A stretch of 64,000 nucleotides of DNA from Nemophila menziesii (Eukaryota; Streptophyta; Magnoliopsida; Boraginales; Hydrophyllaceae): the NCBI GenBank assembly GCA_029959085.1, contig JARWIR010000008.1, forward strand, positions 4,402,001-4,466,000, written 5' to 3'. Shown in pieces: positions 22,601 through 35,370 of the stretch. The position numbers were made by a program, and so were the translations under genes. Every line of letters starts with the position of its first letter. The stretch's first letter is position 1. The notes beneath the pieces are model-generated. The model was not told the origin of the DNA, searched no databases, and worked only from the letters and a program-made list of their open reading frames with translations.

Positions 22601-23956
22601 ACAAGAACATATATAATCAAAACAAATTTTCGTACATTTTATATCTACTATTTTATTAAAAAATATTGTTTAATCTATATATTGTATTTACCTACTTTGT
22701 ATACATATACCATTAAAAATGTATAATGAAAATAATATATTCATCCCAAAATATACTTTTCTCAGGTATATATTTTAATAATAAATTACACCATCTACAA
22801 ACATATTAATTTTTGAATGGATATTATAAATATTCCTCTACAAAATCGAAACAGAATTGTGATCCACACGAATATTCAACTTCGCATAATTCATCTTCGT
22901 GTATGTGGATCCACCAATCTACGTAAATCTTCCCCCTATGTAAAAAACAAAACTTAACGTCATATTAAATATAGAGTGACCAAGACTTTAATTGTACATA
23001 ATAATATTGTGAAGGTCGTGTGTGTTGGAAATATTTTGATTGGACATATTATAATATGAAGTAATCTCAAGGCATTTTCAATAAGATCGTTGGGAGGGAC
23101 AACATCATTCAAAATTTTATTATTACAAAATGTGGTTACATATTACAGTGATGTTTTAGTCTCTAATTTAAGAGTTTTACAATATACCTCATTTATTTAA
23201 AAATTATATTTATCCCATGTGTTTCTATTAAATGCAGAAAGGTCTCTATATTATATTATATTGTGTAAAGATCATATAGGTTTGTATATTGTACAAAATG
23301 CCATAATGATTTTTTTTTAAATTTTTTTACACCTTTATATAATATTTTAGATTTCTAACTATTTATATTTAATCTTAGAAAACACTTAATTTTTTTCTAG
23401 TAAATACATGATATAATTTTTCTAATTTAATATTTTAGATAAGCTTGAAATTATTAAATTAAATTTTTTCATAAATTATAATATATTGCATATTACAACC
23501 TATATGTCAAATATGTTGTAAAATTATTCAAGCATTTTATAACAAAGAACGTTGTAAAAAAAGTTAACCTTAGAAAATAAAGCTAACTTATATATATATA
23601 TATATATATACTTATAAATATGGTATTATCTAACCTATTTATAAAATATAATGTATCCTAAAAACATTCAAACTTTCCTAAATATTATATGTTTTAGAGA
23701 AAATTGTACTTCAGAAACAATTTATCACAGTTAACATATATTATGACCTTTAATTAGGAAAGATAGTTTAAAATATTTTGAGCAAAATAAATAAATTTAA
23801 AGTAAACGGGTTCTATTGAAGTCTTACCTTTTAGAAACTTACCACCTAGATATCCAATGAGATATCATGAAACCATCATATCTGTATATTTGTTGGTCTA
23901 ATATAATCGTTAGAAATATGATAAAGTGGGTGATAAGATAATATATATTTTAACGT
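22601..23956. other. AT-rich spacer of the 12-kb unit, unit 3 (left part)
   Basis: Diverged version of 13,001-14,400 with short indels, including the roughly 490-bp segment absent from unit 1. It ends at ...TTTTAACGT, where the foreign insert begins. The homologous sequence resumes at 32,387. Nothing coding was recognised. Confidence 0.7.
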
Positions 23957-23989
23957 AAAACTAGTAAAATTTTATTCTTATTCAACTAA

Positions 23990-25241
23990 AATCCCGAATT
24001 ATATATATATATATATGTTTATTTAAATATTGTTATTTAATTATTCAATAAGATATATAAATGTTCAAAAATACGTGTTGCTATAGTTTAGTGAATCTCA
24101 AGGTAAGAAATTAATCATAGATAATGGATTATAAAAAATATATTATTTTATTTATGTTATAATTTTATTTTATATTAATACATAGAGGTTTTAAGTAGAA
24201 ATGTATGAAAAATAAATGGTTAAGCAATTAGGATTTTTATATAGAATAATACGTTAAGAAAAATATTTAATTCAATTTCATTTAATTTTAATTAAATAAA
24301 TAATAAATTACTCAAAATAAATATAAATAATTAATTTAATCATATTTTACAAGCATTAAATTTATACATCCTACAAAAATTGCAGTTTATAACTATCTTA
24401 TAATAATTGTGTTACTTACTCATCATTGAAATGGAATGACCAATGATCTTGTACTCATGATAGTATAAGTGTTCCTTAATGAGCATGTAAGCTGTAATCA
24501 CTATATGAAAATAAAGTAATATTGTTATAGTTTACTCTATTTTTAATATTTCATATATTTAAAAGGTAGTTAGCCACATACTCACTTACATATTCCTAAA
24601 TATATTATAAAGTCACATAAATACATAAATACATAAATATTTAATAAAATGTGTTTCCTATGTACATATTCTGTATTCAAGCAAATATATATACAACTCT
24701 ATTATTTCATATAAAGATTTTTAAAGCTAAGTAGCATGATATAGATAAATAAAATAATATTTTCACTTTTATTTATCATCTATAGATTGAATTAATAGTT
24801 ATGTGTAGTTTATAAAATGTCAACATAAGGGTGTTGATTCACATTAAATGTCAAAAATTCAACCCACTATTTATATAGTTAATATAAATTTATTTTTATT
24901 TAGTTATCATGTATAAACCTGATTCAAATTTCTTTCTAACATAAAGATAATATTTGAAAATAAAAAATAAATATATAAGGATAGAGAAAAATTCATGTTT
25001 AAGCATTTGTTATCGCTTGAGAAAGATATATAATGTATTTATAGAGGTATAATTCATACTACACATAATTCATACTACACATAATTCATTATAAGTATAC
25101 AAATAAAATTTATAAACAACAATCTAGATATTTCTTAAAATAAACATAATAATTTAAAATAAATGATAACCATAGCCCTTCCATAAATTGTTATATAATT
25201 TATCCTATAAATAAAATAGTATCTTGTATTTTTTTCCTCAA

Positions 25242-25288
<47 letters not shown>

Positions 25289-27035
25289 AGATCTAGTAGA
25301 CACTTAAGTAAATACATGTCCAATTGAGTTTCTCTATATTCAATCTAGCCACTATAACTTACAACAACAGAAAAATAAAATTTAATAATCACTTTATCTT
25401 ACTCAATTTCATATTCATTATATTTCAAAAACAAAACTATTTTTCTACAATTAATACATGGTTACTTTGTATCTCAAAATTCAGATTCTCAAAAAATTTA
25501 CCTTTGTGATTACTTCAAAATGATGTACCCTATAATTTATAACTTATTTAGAATTTATTCATTTATAATGAACATAAATACATATATTATTAAGTTTATT
25601 ATGTCTTAACCTTATCATACAATTAAAACATATGTTATCATAAAATTTTCATCACAATAAATCTTGAAAATCGTAATTTTAATGGCAGTCCCCAATATAA
25701 CTATTTATTTGTAAACTATACTTGACACCTCCAACATATATATATATATATAAGAAATCATGTAAATATTGATATAAGTTATGATATATATACATATTTT
25801 TATTTCTTTATATATTAATAGATGTAATATTCTTTCAATCAAAATTGTTTTTCATCACCATAACCCACCATACACCCCACACCATAAAGAATGACCAATA
25901 ATTAGAAAGATATACCAATTAGAGACTATGCTAAAGTTTTTCTGTATATATTAGAAAGGATAAGAAAAAAATCTAAAAGAATAAAATATATTATTTATAA
26001 AATAATCAATTTTTTTTTGGATCTTTTAGATTAAACTGTAAATGAAAAATTGAATAATTTCTTATTTTACATAATGCTTGAAAGAAATTCAAAATTTATA
26101 ATATCGACAATATCGAATCATTCAAGGATTTTGTGTGTTGATGTAAGATCTTAACATAAATTATTTTTTATCCCAATAAACTAATCAAACGAAAGTATAT
26201 TGTAGAAGAAGACCTTATAGAAAAAATTATCATATTCATAGTAGCACTCAAGAATGTGTATAGACATTAATACGTAATACCTAATAAATTATAAATAAAC
26301 ACTTGAATTTCTTGCATAAATAAAACTTCACCCAAAGATTTTGAACAATATTTGTATATATCACTGGACGAATTACAAAATCCTATAAATACATGTTTAA
26401 AGTAATTGATTCAAAGTATATAAGAAATTTGATTAATTAGTCATACAAGTAGCAAATTTAAAATAATAAAAGATATATGAGCATAATAAGAAAAATACCT
26501 TGAATTTGTTATGGAAGTAGATAGAGTCTGAATAGGATGGAGTAGTGGCAAGGGTTTTCTTAAATCAGATAGATTTTATAGGTGTAAAAAAAACTTTAGG
26601 TCCTTATTTAATGAATTTGTTTTATATATTCTTCCCATAATATCATAATTAATATATTACAAACCTAATAGAGTAATAAGGTAAAAGTTCTAGTCTTTTC
26701 ATCTAATTTTTTTATGTCCAACAATATTAATATAAAATTCATGCATGTACATAATTAATATATTGTGAATTTTTTGAATAAAATTCACATATATATATAA
26801 GTCAATTATTCATTTCAAATTATGCACTTAAATATGGGTCTTTCAAATTTTTGTGGTAATATAGGCATGTTAGGGGATGTGGTAATCATTAAAATTTGAA
26901 AAAAAATTCCATAGTACCCTGAAACCATTGAGGTAAGCATGAAGCAAGCACGGAAAATCACATTATAATGATTAGAAACACCAGTGTATTTAATGGATAA
27001 TAAAATGACGGCTACTAAATGATTTATAAACTATG
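23990..27035 (-). mobile_element. Non-coding block X, copy 2
   Basis: Matches 38,510-40,850 and, from about 25,380, also 8,351-10,920. It is more diverged than copies 1 and 3, lacks the MITE array, and stops within the leader part at about 27,035, so no primer site or LTR follows. It carries (TA)n tracts at 24,000-24,017 and about 25,242-25,283. No coding sequence was recognised. Confidence 0.6.
26500..26583 (-). promoter_or_regulatory. Promoter-like segment, X copy 2
   Basis: CCTATAAAAT at 26,583-26,574 and the CAAG|GTATTT donor at 26,500 are kept. The telo-box is mutated (AAAACCCTTG at 26,559-26,550). Confidence 0.35.
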
Positions 27036-27164
27036 TTCCTACAAGATACACACTTAAAAGACAATTAAGACACTGAATCTCTATAAATTATAATATAGCC
27101 AAAACAAGAATTAAAAGTATAATATAAAAAATACTAGTAAAAACTCTATAACTTAGGACCAATA

Positions 27165-27480
27165 AACTCTTAAAATAACGTATGATCAACGACCATCATA
27201 ATCCTTCTACTATATGAACAAAATATGCAAACTTCACCATAAAATAATTATGTTTATAGATTCAAATGTATACTTTTTTCTGTTTATAATAACAAATACA
27301 AGTGAAACTTTAAGTATAAATGAGTAAATTTCACTAATAAAATTTAACAAATATTATATAATGTTAAATTAAAATCAGAGTTATTCATGTAACTTTTATA
27401 ACACATAACATAGTAAATAAAAAGATAAATGAATACCTAAATAAAAAGGGTCAAATAGATTTATATAAACCTATTATATA
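27165..27480. repeat. Diverged direct repeat R, left copy
   Basis: Aligns with 31,003-31,330 over most of its length: shared TATGATCAACGA near the start, 'tttgcaaacttca', 'gtttatagattt' and GAATACCTAAA...AGGGTCAAATA near the end. Both copies are AT-rich and non-coding. They bracket the LINE at 28,870-30,770. Confidence 0.55.
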
Positions 27481-28869
27481 CACTTATTTTACTTGATTTT
27501 AATCAATATAGTCTTAAAATTTAATTTCATACCAAACGTGTTAATAAATATATAAAAAAACAACTTACTAATCCATGATTATAAATAAAACTCACGTTTC
27601 ATGACCAATAAAATATACACATATATCAATATACATTACTATCAATTTATGATTATATAATCACCAACCTTAAATAATTCATGGTAGAAAAATAAAAAAT
27701 TTGTATTTACACCATTTATGTATACAATTGAAAATAAAATGGACACATATAATAAATTTTCACAATAGTTTTGAAATATTTCTTTTAAATAAAAAATATA
27801 GATACTTGTGATGATGTGAGGTGAACATTGTATAAAAATATATAATAAAATGGTATGTATAATTTTCACATTTAATACTTCTATATTATAAATTTTACAG
27901 TAATATAGATCAGATTATTTGTAAAATTCAAATCTAACGTATATGAAAAACTTATTAATTTAATTAATATGATAGTAAAACCTCAATAATTGGGTTGGTA
28001 AATTTTAAATATAGAGAAAAACTATCTAAAACATTAAATAAATAGTTCATTAACATTTTAAAAAAAGTTAAAAGATATACACAAACTCTGATAAAACAGA
28101 AATGAGTCTCTTAAGAATGATATTCTTAGAGTTTGTAGATTAAAACTATGATACATATCTACATAAACAAAATAAAATTATAATTAAACAAAAAAATTTA
28201 CTAGTACAGTTCTACATTTAATTTTATTTTTTTAAAAGAAAATATACCAACTTGAATGCATAATAAGAAAATTACAAACCATTTGCAGGTGTAAATATGT
28301 CTCTTTAGCATTCTTCAATGTTTTTGTCTTTATTTGTTTTTGTTCAACAATAAATCAACATATAAGGTTATTAAAATTTGATGAAGAATAATTTTTGGAA
28401 AAATAATTACTATAGGAAGTAGTGAAAAAATAAGTTTAATTTGAGTAAGAATTTTTACAAGAATTTAAGAAAAAAAGTAAAAGTTAATGGAGAAAGGTAG
28501 AAATTAAGAATAATGACTAGAGTTTTTATGTATTATATGTATATTGTTGTATCAGAATGAGATTTTATTATTATATTTACATAATTTATAAAAGGATTAG
28601 ACTACTAAACATATTAACATATTTCATTTAAGATCGACACATAATGGTTTGATATGCTGAGTGACTAAATAATTTCTAAAAATTTACCGTAATTAATTTT
28701 GATACATATCTCATTTTTTTAACTTAGAGATTGTTTCATATCCGTACACACAAATAATATCCCTTTGTTATAAAGATAACTAAACTCTAACCTCTAACCT
28801 TAAACACTAAACCTAAAACATAACCCCAATGCCATAAAACCTAAACAATGTATCCTAAAAAATGCTCAT
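27481..28869. other. AT-rich stretch without recognised content
   Basis: No domain, repeat boundary or RNA gene seen. A minus-strand 75-codon frame (27,642-27,869) is low-complexity and hydrophobic by base composition. Around 28,785-28,850 there is a short run of degenerate CTAAACCTAA-like words. Confidence 0.5.
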
Positions 28870-30770
28870 CTTTCTCTTTAAATTTTTCTCTGTAGGATTT
28901 TACCATAGTGAAATTCCATGAGAGCTCAAGTTTTCCACCACCTTTCGGCCACCCACTACTTCCTTTTTTCTTGTTTCCTCCTTCCCACCAATATATTTCC
29001 TTTCAAAGAAACCAACCATCCTACTTTTTCCTAAAAAAATGATAATTTTTTTATTTTCCTAACTTTATGTTTTAATGTATTCTTTAATGATGTATCAATC
29101 TACACGAAAGTGCATTGATTTCAGCATTGCTAACTTCTCCATCCATATTTTTAACAACTTTTTCTTCTTTCCTCATTTGCTCCTTAATTTTTTACCATTT
29201 TATTTGATTCAAGTTCTATTAGCTTGTAATTTTAATTCTCCATCTTTTAAGTACCATGCCGCTTAATGGAAAAAACAAGCGTTAAAGGAAAAATGTCAAT
29301 GAAGCATTTGTAGAGATAGTCAAATGTTCTTGCCTCATCGGATTTTGTTGTCAGTAATAGTTTCTTGATATACCTACTCACCATCTACGGCTAAAGTAAC
29401 CAATCTATGTAAATATGTGTTGAATAAAGAAATAATATCTACGCCTTTAATTTCAATTTCCACCTCGCATGTTCAAAGCAATTGTAAAACTAATTGTTCA
29501 AAGGTTGATGTTACTGCTATTAGCCCTAATTTGATAGAAATGAAGATATATTTTTGTTAATGAAGTTCCTAAATAAGAAAAAAATTATTAGGTAACTTAA
29601 AGCCCTAAATTCTCTCAAAGAAGTACTTGAAAGGGTAAGATTTAAGAGGTTACACCAATAGCTGATTCTAATTCTAATAAAAGTAAAGTCAAAGATATGA
29701 ACAATGCCAATGCTACTAGTAGTAATAAAATTTCTACACATAATGAGAATAAAGGCACAATCTAGGCAATTTTTTTTACTTCTTTTGTTAAGGGAGATTT
29801 AAATATATTTTATTTAAATTCTAAACATTTTATTGGTAAGATGGTTGTTCACCCACCAAAAGAAGTGACAGAAGCTGGTGCCGGCACATGTAAACATTGC
29901 CTGACAGTTCTTTGGTGAAACACCAGCCTTCTACATGATCCCAAACATAGTTAAGTCAGTGGAAGAACAATGGTAAAGTTGAAATAATCTCAGCTAGAAC
30001 AAATGTCTTCCTATTTATCTTTCGGTGATAATGATCTCAGTAAAGCTCTTGAGCAAATGTGCCACGTCGGTGGCGAAATCATGATCCACAAAAGATGATA
30101 TGAAATTAGTAAAATGCCACTTTAGATTAAATTGAAGAATATCCCTATGCAACTATGGACTAATAAAGGACTAAGATACTTTAGTAATGCTATTGTAGTC
30201 CCAGTTTAAATGTACTTGATCACTAACATGAGAAATAGATTGAATTATGCCAGAGTTTGTGCTAAGTTGATACTACACAAGATATGCACAAAGAAATTAC
30301 TATTGACCTTTAAGAAAGTGGTGTGCATTGCTTTGGTGATGATTATGAATGGTGCCCCCTAAATTCACTTTGTGTAGGGCTTTCACTCACAACACAACAC
30401 GATTCCCAAAAGCTAAATCAATCAAAAAAAACTTGGAAGAAAAAGCCAAATGTCAGATCAAAAACGAAATAGAAAAGGCGGAAGAGAAGACAACTGAATG
30501 GGTGCAAGTTCAAAACAAGAAGAAAGATTGATATTTTAACCCTATAACAAAACATACCTTGTAAAGCTAGTACTAGTGCTATTCCTACACAAGACATCAT
30601 GAGAAAGACAAATGGTTTTAGTACTTTAGTTATTATAGAAGACAACCTTGAGGAAGTTCTTGCTAACTATCTAGACACTTGTAAAGTGTTATAGTAAAAC
30701 ATATCTTCTAAATATGGTTATCACAAATAGGAACATAAGAGGTCTTAATTAGCCTCACATATAAATATTA
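28870..30770 (+). mobile_element. 3'-truncated L1-type LINE: leader, ORF1 and first codons of ORF2
   Basis: A pyrimidine-rich leader (28,870-29,250) leads into a broken ORF1. From about 29,780 the translation in shifting frames shows the DUF4283 domain of plant L1 ORF1: FFTSFVKGDLNIFYLNSKHF, then 'LSKALEQMCHVGGEIMIHK', 'LKNIPMQLWTNKGLRYFSNA', 'RNRLNYARVC', and a knuckle-like end. At 30,714 an ATG opens 'MVITNRNIRGLN' (compare the ORF2 start 'WNIRGLN'), followed by TAG at 30,750. After about 30,770 nothing LINE-like is seen. Most LINE remnants lose the 5' end; this one has lost the 3' end. Confidence 0.7.
29780..30531 (+). pseudogene. LINE ORF1 (DUF4283 / zf-CCHC_4) pseudogene
   Basis: Nucleic-acid-binding ORF1 of a plant L1 element, broken by several stops and at least two frameshifts. 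The longest clean stretch (30,349-30,531) reads FTLCRAFTHNTTRFPKAK, aligning with the family knuckle 'C..C...GHN...CPKAK'. Two of its four zinc ligands (first and last Cys) are Phe. A Lys/Glu-rich tail containing EWVQVQNKKKD follows, as in family members. Confidence 0.7.
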
Positions 30771-31002
30771 GTAAACTTTTTATCATACAATGAACTATAT
30801 AATTAATATAATTTTCACACATTAGATATAGATCACCTCACCAATACCATCCTAGCTTTTCCGAAGTATGTGTCACATAAGATTTTTGTATTAATAATTA
30901 ATAAAAACAATTTCCCAAAAATGTAATTAATTTTATTAGAATAGTGTAACATGTTAATCTTATTTAAATGTTATGATAAAAAAAACAGTAACTTTATTGA
31001 AA

Positions 31003-31330
31003 TGTTATGATCAACGATTGTTGTAGTCTTTCTACCATATAAATTAAATTTGCAAACTTCATCTCAACATATAATATATCTTCAAAAGCGAAAAACAGTC
31101 ATAAAAATCACCATAATACAAAATTAGGTTTATAGATTTAATAATTAAGTTTTTCATGTAGATAATAACAACTACAAGTTAAAATGCTGGTATAATTAAG
31201 TAAATATCACCAATAAATTTAATAAATATTATAAATGTTAAATTTATTGGTAAGTATTTAAAGAAATTTTATAAAAAAATTATATATAAAAAGGTAAAGG
31301 AATACCTAAAGAATAAGGGTCAAATAAATT
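31003..31330. repeat. Diverged direct repeat R, right copy
   Basis: Partner of 27,165-27,480 in the same orientation. Neither TG...CA ends nor a primer site accompany the pair, so they are not clearly LTRs. Confidence 0.55.
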
Positions 31331-31479
31331 TATATGTTTAAGAAACTACTATTAAAAGATACTATGAAACTAGGATAGATAGGGAATTATATATAAAATA
31401 AATTGTATCTTATGATAGAAAAACTATAGGGCTACTCAATGAATTATTCTTGTCCATATATAATTGTTTTAAAATATTT

Positions 31480-32382
31480 TTAGTATAAACTGTTCGATCT
31501 AAAGGCAGAGACAAATTTGTCTCTCAAAAACAATTCATCTTAAATTTTCTCATTAGTTATTTAGTAGTAGCAATAATCTCTTCTTAAGTAGTCATGAGAT
31601 TTAAGTAATCCATATATACCTTTATTATGGCAAATCAAATTTTAGATTTCTTGGTAAAAACACAAGAACAAATTGTATTACTAATGTATTCTCCCCTAAT
31701 AAATTATTCACTGAGGCGGTTATACAATATTCTTCCATATTTCTTTAACCCATACAAGGAATTTGTAAATTAAGTTATTATAAACAAAGAGGCTTTTAAT
31801 TATACGCATCATCTTTTTTGAATCCTTTAGAGATTTCATATAAACATCACTAATCAAGTATCATAATGAAATTACATCGAATACTTGGGAGTATATTTTA
31901 TTATAATCAATCTCATGTCTTTGTCAAAAACCTTGTTCCACAAGATTTGTCTTATATTTTTCAATTTCATTGTTCTCGTTGTGTTTTCGTACAAATACCC
32001 ATCTTTATCCAACTGGTTTCACATCGCTAGGTGTTTGGACTATTGGTCCAAAAAATTTCGATCTTATAAGAATTTCAATTCGCCTTGAATAATTGTATTG
32101 AATATTTCAATTTAGACCAGTCATTTCCACGTCGACATTCTTCTACTGGATTTAGTTTGGGGTCAATATTCACAATGTCTAAAACTATAATATATGCAAA
32201 TACATTACCTATAATGATTTTTTGTATGTCCTAACTTTCTCTTATACACTTTTTTTTCATACTCATAATCCTCTATCTTTACAAGAGATTTTTCTTTAGA
32301 ATCATCAAAAACATTTTTATAGGACTTATCGTATTTTTTGTACCCTTTTCTTTTCAGGATTCTTACCTTTTGCTCCAATAGG
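31480..32382 (-). pseudogene. Ty1/copia pol fragment (RT)
   Basis: On the minus strand from 32,382: GAKGKNPEKKRVQK (spacer before RT), then FGPIVQTPSDVKPVG, WVFVRKHNENNEIEKYKTNL, VEQGF.QRHEIDYNKIYSQV and YLISDVYM, then NSLYGLKKYGRILYNRLSE, a block like 'CVFTKKSK..FAIIKVYMDYLNL', and EEIIATTK.LMRKFKM. These line up in order with copia RT ('VKPVGYKWVF', 'ARLVAQGF.QR.GIDY.ETYSPV', 'SLYGLKQ', 'YVDDLN'). The catalytic YVDD is YMDY here. Several stops and frameshifts; gag, protease and LTRs are absent. Confidence 0.8.
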
Positions 32383-32386
32383 ACGT

Positions 32387-33230
32387 CCGCATTTGGTACC
32401 CAGATTTACCATATTGTCAGGTCGTCCCTCATGGTTTGCAATATTTTGTCAATTAATTATCCTTTTTATTGATTGCTCACATCTATCTGTATGTGGGTCA
32501 ATATGAGAAGAAAATGGCACATTCCATAAATATTTTTGTTGTTTATTATGAAATGAATTTTTTTCTCCCCCTAACGATGGGAAAGTTATCTTATCAAAAT
32601 GACAATGTGCATATCTTTCTCTTAATAAATAAGCCGTTAGGTGCACTATGTATATTATGATGGATGAAGAATCAAAACCAACAATGATTTCAAGACGTCT
32701 TTGAGGACCAATTTTTATTTGTTATGGTTGGAAAATTTGTACATACACCGCACACACCGCACACCAATATTTTTTTTTAAAATGAGTCACATCTGGCTGC
32801 TAACCTTATACAAATTGATATGGGGAATATTGATTAACTGAAGTTGGTCTAACAAGAACTACTGAAGCAACATATACAATTGCATGCCCCGAAATAGATG
32901 TGGGTAAGTTAGGCCTTAAAAGTAAAGGTCTAATAATTAGTTTCAATCTCTTGATAAAGGCCATTTTGAGGGTGTACATGTGCCACAAAATATTTGACAT
33001 CAATAATCGTTGACATGAAATGATTATTAAATGCTTGAGATATAAATTCACCATCTTATCCATACAAATAGTATTTATTCGATAATATGGAATTGTGCTG
33101 TCAATCTTATTATTTGAGCAAGAAGTTTGGCAAAAGAAACTGTTTGTGTTAACAGTGGACTCACATGTGACCATCTTGATGATGCATCTATTAGGACTAT
33201 AAAGTAATAAAATTATCCACAATGTGGATC
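32387..33230. other. AT-rich spacer of the 12-kb unit, unit 3 (right part)
   Basis: Homologous to 2,408-2,939 and 14,407-14,936, but carries about 300 bp of extra sequence near 32,408-32,705 not seen in units 1 and 2, followed by the shared TTTTTATTTGTTATGGTTG. No gene was recognised. The minus-strand frame at 32,806-33,387 crosses into the CACTA end and resembles no known protein. Confidence 0.6.
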
Positions 33231-35365
33231 CACTACCGCACGTGAGGTTTCTCGCGAGGACATTAGTCGTCGCGAAAGAAGGAAAAAGTTCTCGCGAAAT
33301 ATCATAAATGTCTTTAGCGACGACATGTCGTCGCAAAAGGGTTCTCGTCAAAGATTCTTCGCGAATTACTAATTTCCGTGACGACATTTGGTAGTCGTCG
33401 CGTGAGCCCGGACTTTTTTGCGACGATTTATGGTTGTCTTTATAGGGTTGTCTTTATAGGGTTGTCTTTTGCGACAACCTAGTCCTCGTAAAAGAGTGGG
33501 CAATTGCGACGACTACCCTATCGCTAAGGAGGGGGTATGTTTTAGCGAGAAAAACTTTTGCAAAAAAAACGGTCGTCGCTAAACCCAATTTTAAATTTTT
33601 TTGTTTTTTTGTTTTTCTTAATTATTTTTTATTTATTTTTTTAATGATGAAAAACTAAATACCGATATTGATGTAAGAATAAATGTAAACTAAACACAAA
33701 CAAATTCGATAATAAAATAAAACCCGGTCCATATATATACCAATCCGGAAGTCATCGAAAAGTCGTCTAAAAGCAATCCAAAATCATCCAAAATCATAAA
33801 AAATTTAAACACAAATACATAATAGTCGAATATAGTCAAATAAAGTCAAAATAGAGATAAAAACACGTAAAAACTAAGGTAAAGATATGTCTTCCTCTAG
33901 ATTAAAAGAGGGGTTAGCAAAAGAAGTCGGAGTGGCAGTAGTCGTGGGTCGAGGAGGATCAGTAGTAGAAGTCGTGGCTCGAGGTGGAGTACCAGACTGG
34001 GGCTCAAGTTGCTCATATCCGTATTCCCTCCTGCGTCAATTAAGCGTCTGAATGGCGGCAATCATCTGATCGTGGATTGCATCCCTAGTGGGACGGGTAC
34101 TCTCCGTAGAGGTAGATGATCGAGAGGCGATATCTTGCATAGACTCCTTGCCTATAGAGACAAGGAATTCATTAAGGGACCGCACTATCCACTAGTAGTC
34201 CATCAACATTCTAGCGCTGACTGGATTGGATGAACTTGAATTAGCCCGCCTCTTCGGTAGCTGGTGTCCAACTCCTCGGACCTAGTTGTCAGTCCCACCT
34301 CCTAATCCTAACCTCGCCGCCTCCAACACGGCGTTAACCTGCTCTTGCTCCGATAAGGTGGATGTAGATGAAGAATATCCACTCTCAGGCTGGGATTCCT
34401 GCACTCGGGTTTCCAGAATGGACCTCAACGCCTCCTATAATGTAATGAAAATATTAAAAAATTATTTTGGAGTAAAAAAGTTTGAGTTTCATAAAACTTA
34501 CATCTGATCGTTCTATTCTCTGCTCGTCCACCCGTTCTTTTTCTTGTCAAATCCTATTTGGATTAAGAATCTTTTCATGGGTGACAGAGGCAAAGTCGCA
34601 TTTCTCGGTGGCTCGTATCCCTCGCCCTCTAGAAATGAGGGACATTACTACTCCCCTCCCCCTATTTCAGTTAATTAGTCAATTAGTCAATTAGTTAAAC
34701 AAATAAGATGATACGAATTTTAGAAAAAAAGATAGTACCTCCTGAGTTATCAATGAAAATCTCGACCTCGAGTGTGTCCTCGAACCGACCCCGCTTTGGT
34801 TCCTCAGTTGCTCAACGTTCTCCTTATTCTTTTTCTCTTGGTTCTAGTTTTAAAAAAATATAAACAAGACGTAAGTCAAAACAAGGAATATTATATTTAA
34901 CCTTTCAAATTAAGATAAGTACATGACATTCCACTAAGTCCCACATCTCCAAATTTTTCGCCCAAATCTCGGGTGTCTGGTCATTTGGAATCTCACGACT
35001 TTCATAAACTACTTCTTCACTCAGTTTTTGTGATCGTTATATCCTATTCCACACTTGTTGGTGACCATAAGCTTGATTTTCTCGTAGGCCGAGCCTCCCA
35101 CTACTTGACTAAAAAGAAGTCATGTTCAAAATTAAAACAAATTCAATATAAGTGTATATATAGTTCATGAAATAGAAAAATAAAAGTTTAAGTTATTTAC
35201 CCTTAGGCGCCGCAATATCGGCTCCTGATCAACGGAAGGTACTTGACTCCAGTGTTTGTAATAAAAGAGAATCTTCTCCCGAACGGTCTGGTTGATCACA
35301 TGTGTAACGTTTTGATTATGTTACATAACTTGTATACTCTTATTACTCAAAGAATAAGCAAAAAA
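33231..35365. mobile_element. CACTA transposon, copy 3, right half missing
   Basis: Starts CACTACCGCACGTGAGG and keeps the GTCGTCGC subterminal repeats (33,231-33,595) and the minus-strand TNPA-like pseudogene (about 35,315-33,880). At about 35,365 it stops in AAGAATAAGCAAAAAAA, just before the DUF4216 exons would begin. It is more diverged from copies 1 and 2 than they are from each other. A duplicate of GTTTTGATTATGTTACATAA sits on both sides of the break (35,309 and 35,371). Confidence 0.75.
33880..35315 (-). pseudogene. TNPA-like (Ptta/En/Spm) pseudogene, copy 3
   Basis: Same exon-like blocks as the other two copies. The 'EQEQV' block lies at about 34,440-34,205 but with a stop in the region that reads GTRNQV in copy 1. 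Additional short indels confirm it is non-functional. Confidence 0.65.
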
Positions 35366-35370
35366 ACAAG

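Larger units (their letters stand above)
23957..32382. other. 8.4-kb composite insert interrupting unit 3
   Basis: In units 1 and 2 the sequence TTTTAACGTCCGCATTTGG is continuous. In unit 3 it is split, with ACGT present on both sides (23,953-23,956 and 32,383-32,386). The insert consists of block X copy 2, AT-rich sequence with a diverged direct repeat, a 3'-truncated LINE (plus strand) and a copia pol fragment (minus strand). Its two ends are not related to each other, so it is not one simple transposon. Confidence 0.75.

Noticed and set aside
28785..28850. Interstitial telomere repeat
   Set aside because: CTAAACCTAA-like words are few and irregular, with no run of exact CCCTAAA.
27165..31330. 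Repeats R as LTRs of an intact retroelement
   Set aside because: No TG...CA ends, primer site, polypurine tract or target duplication, and the enclosed LINE does not belong to an LTR element.
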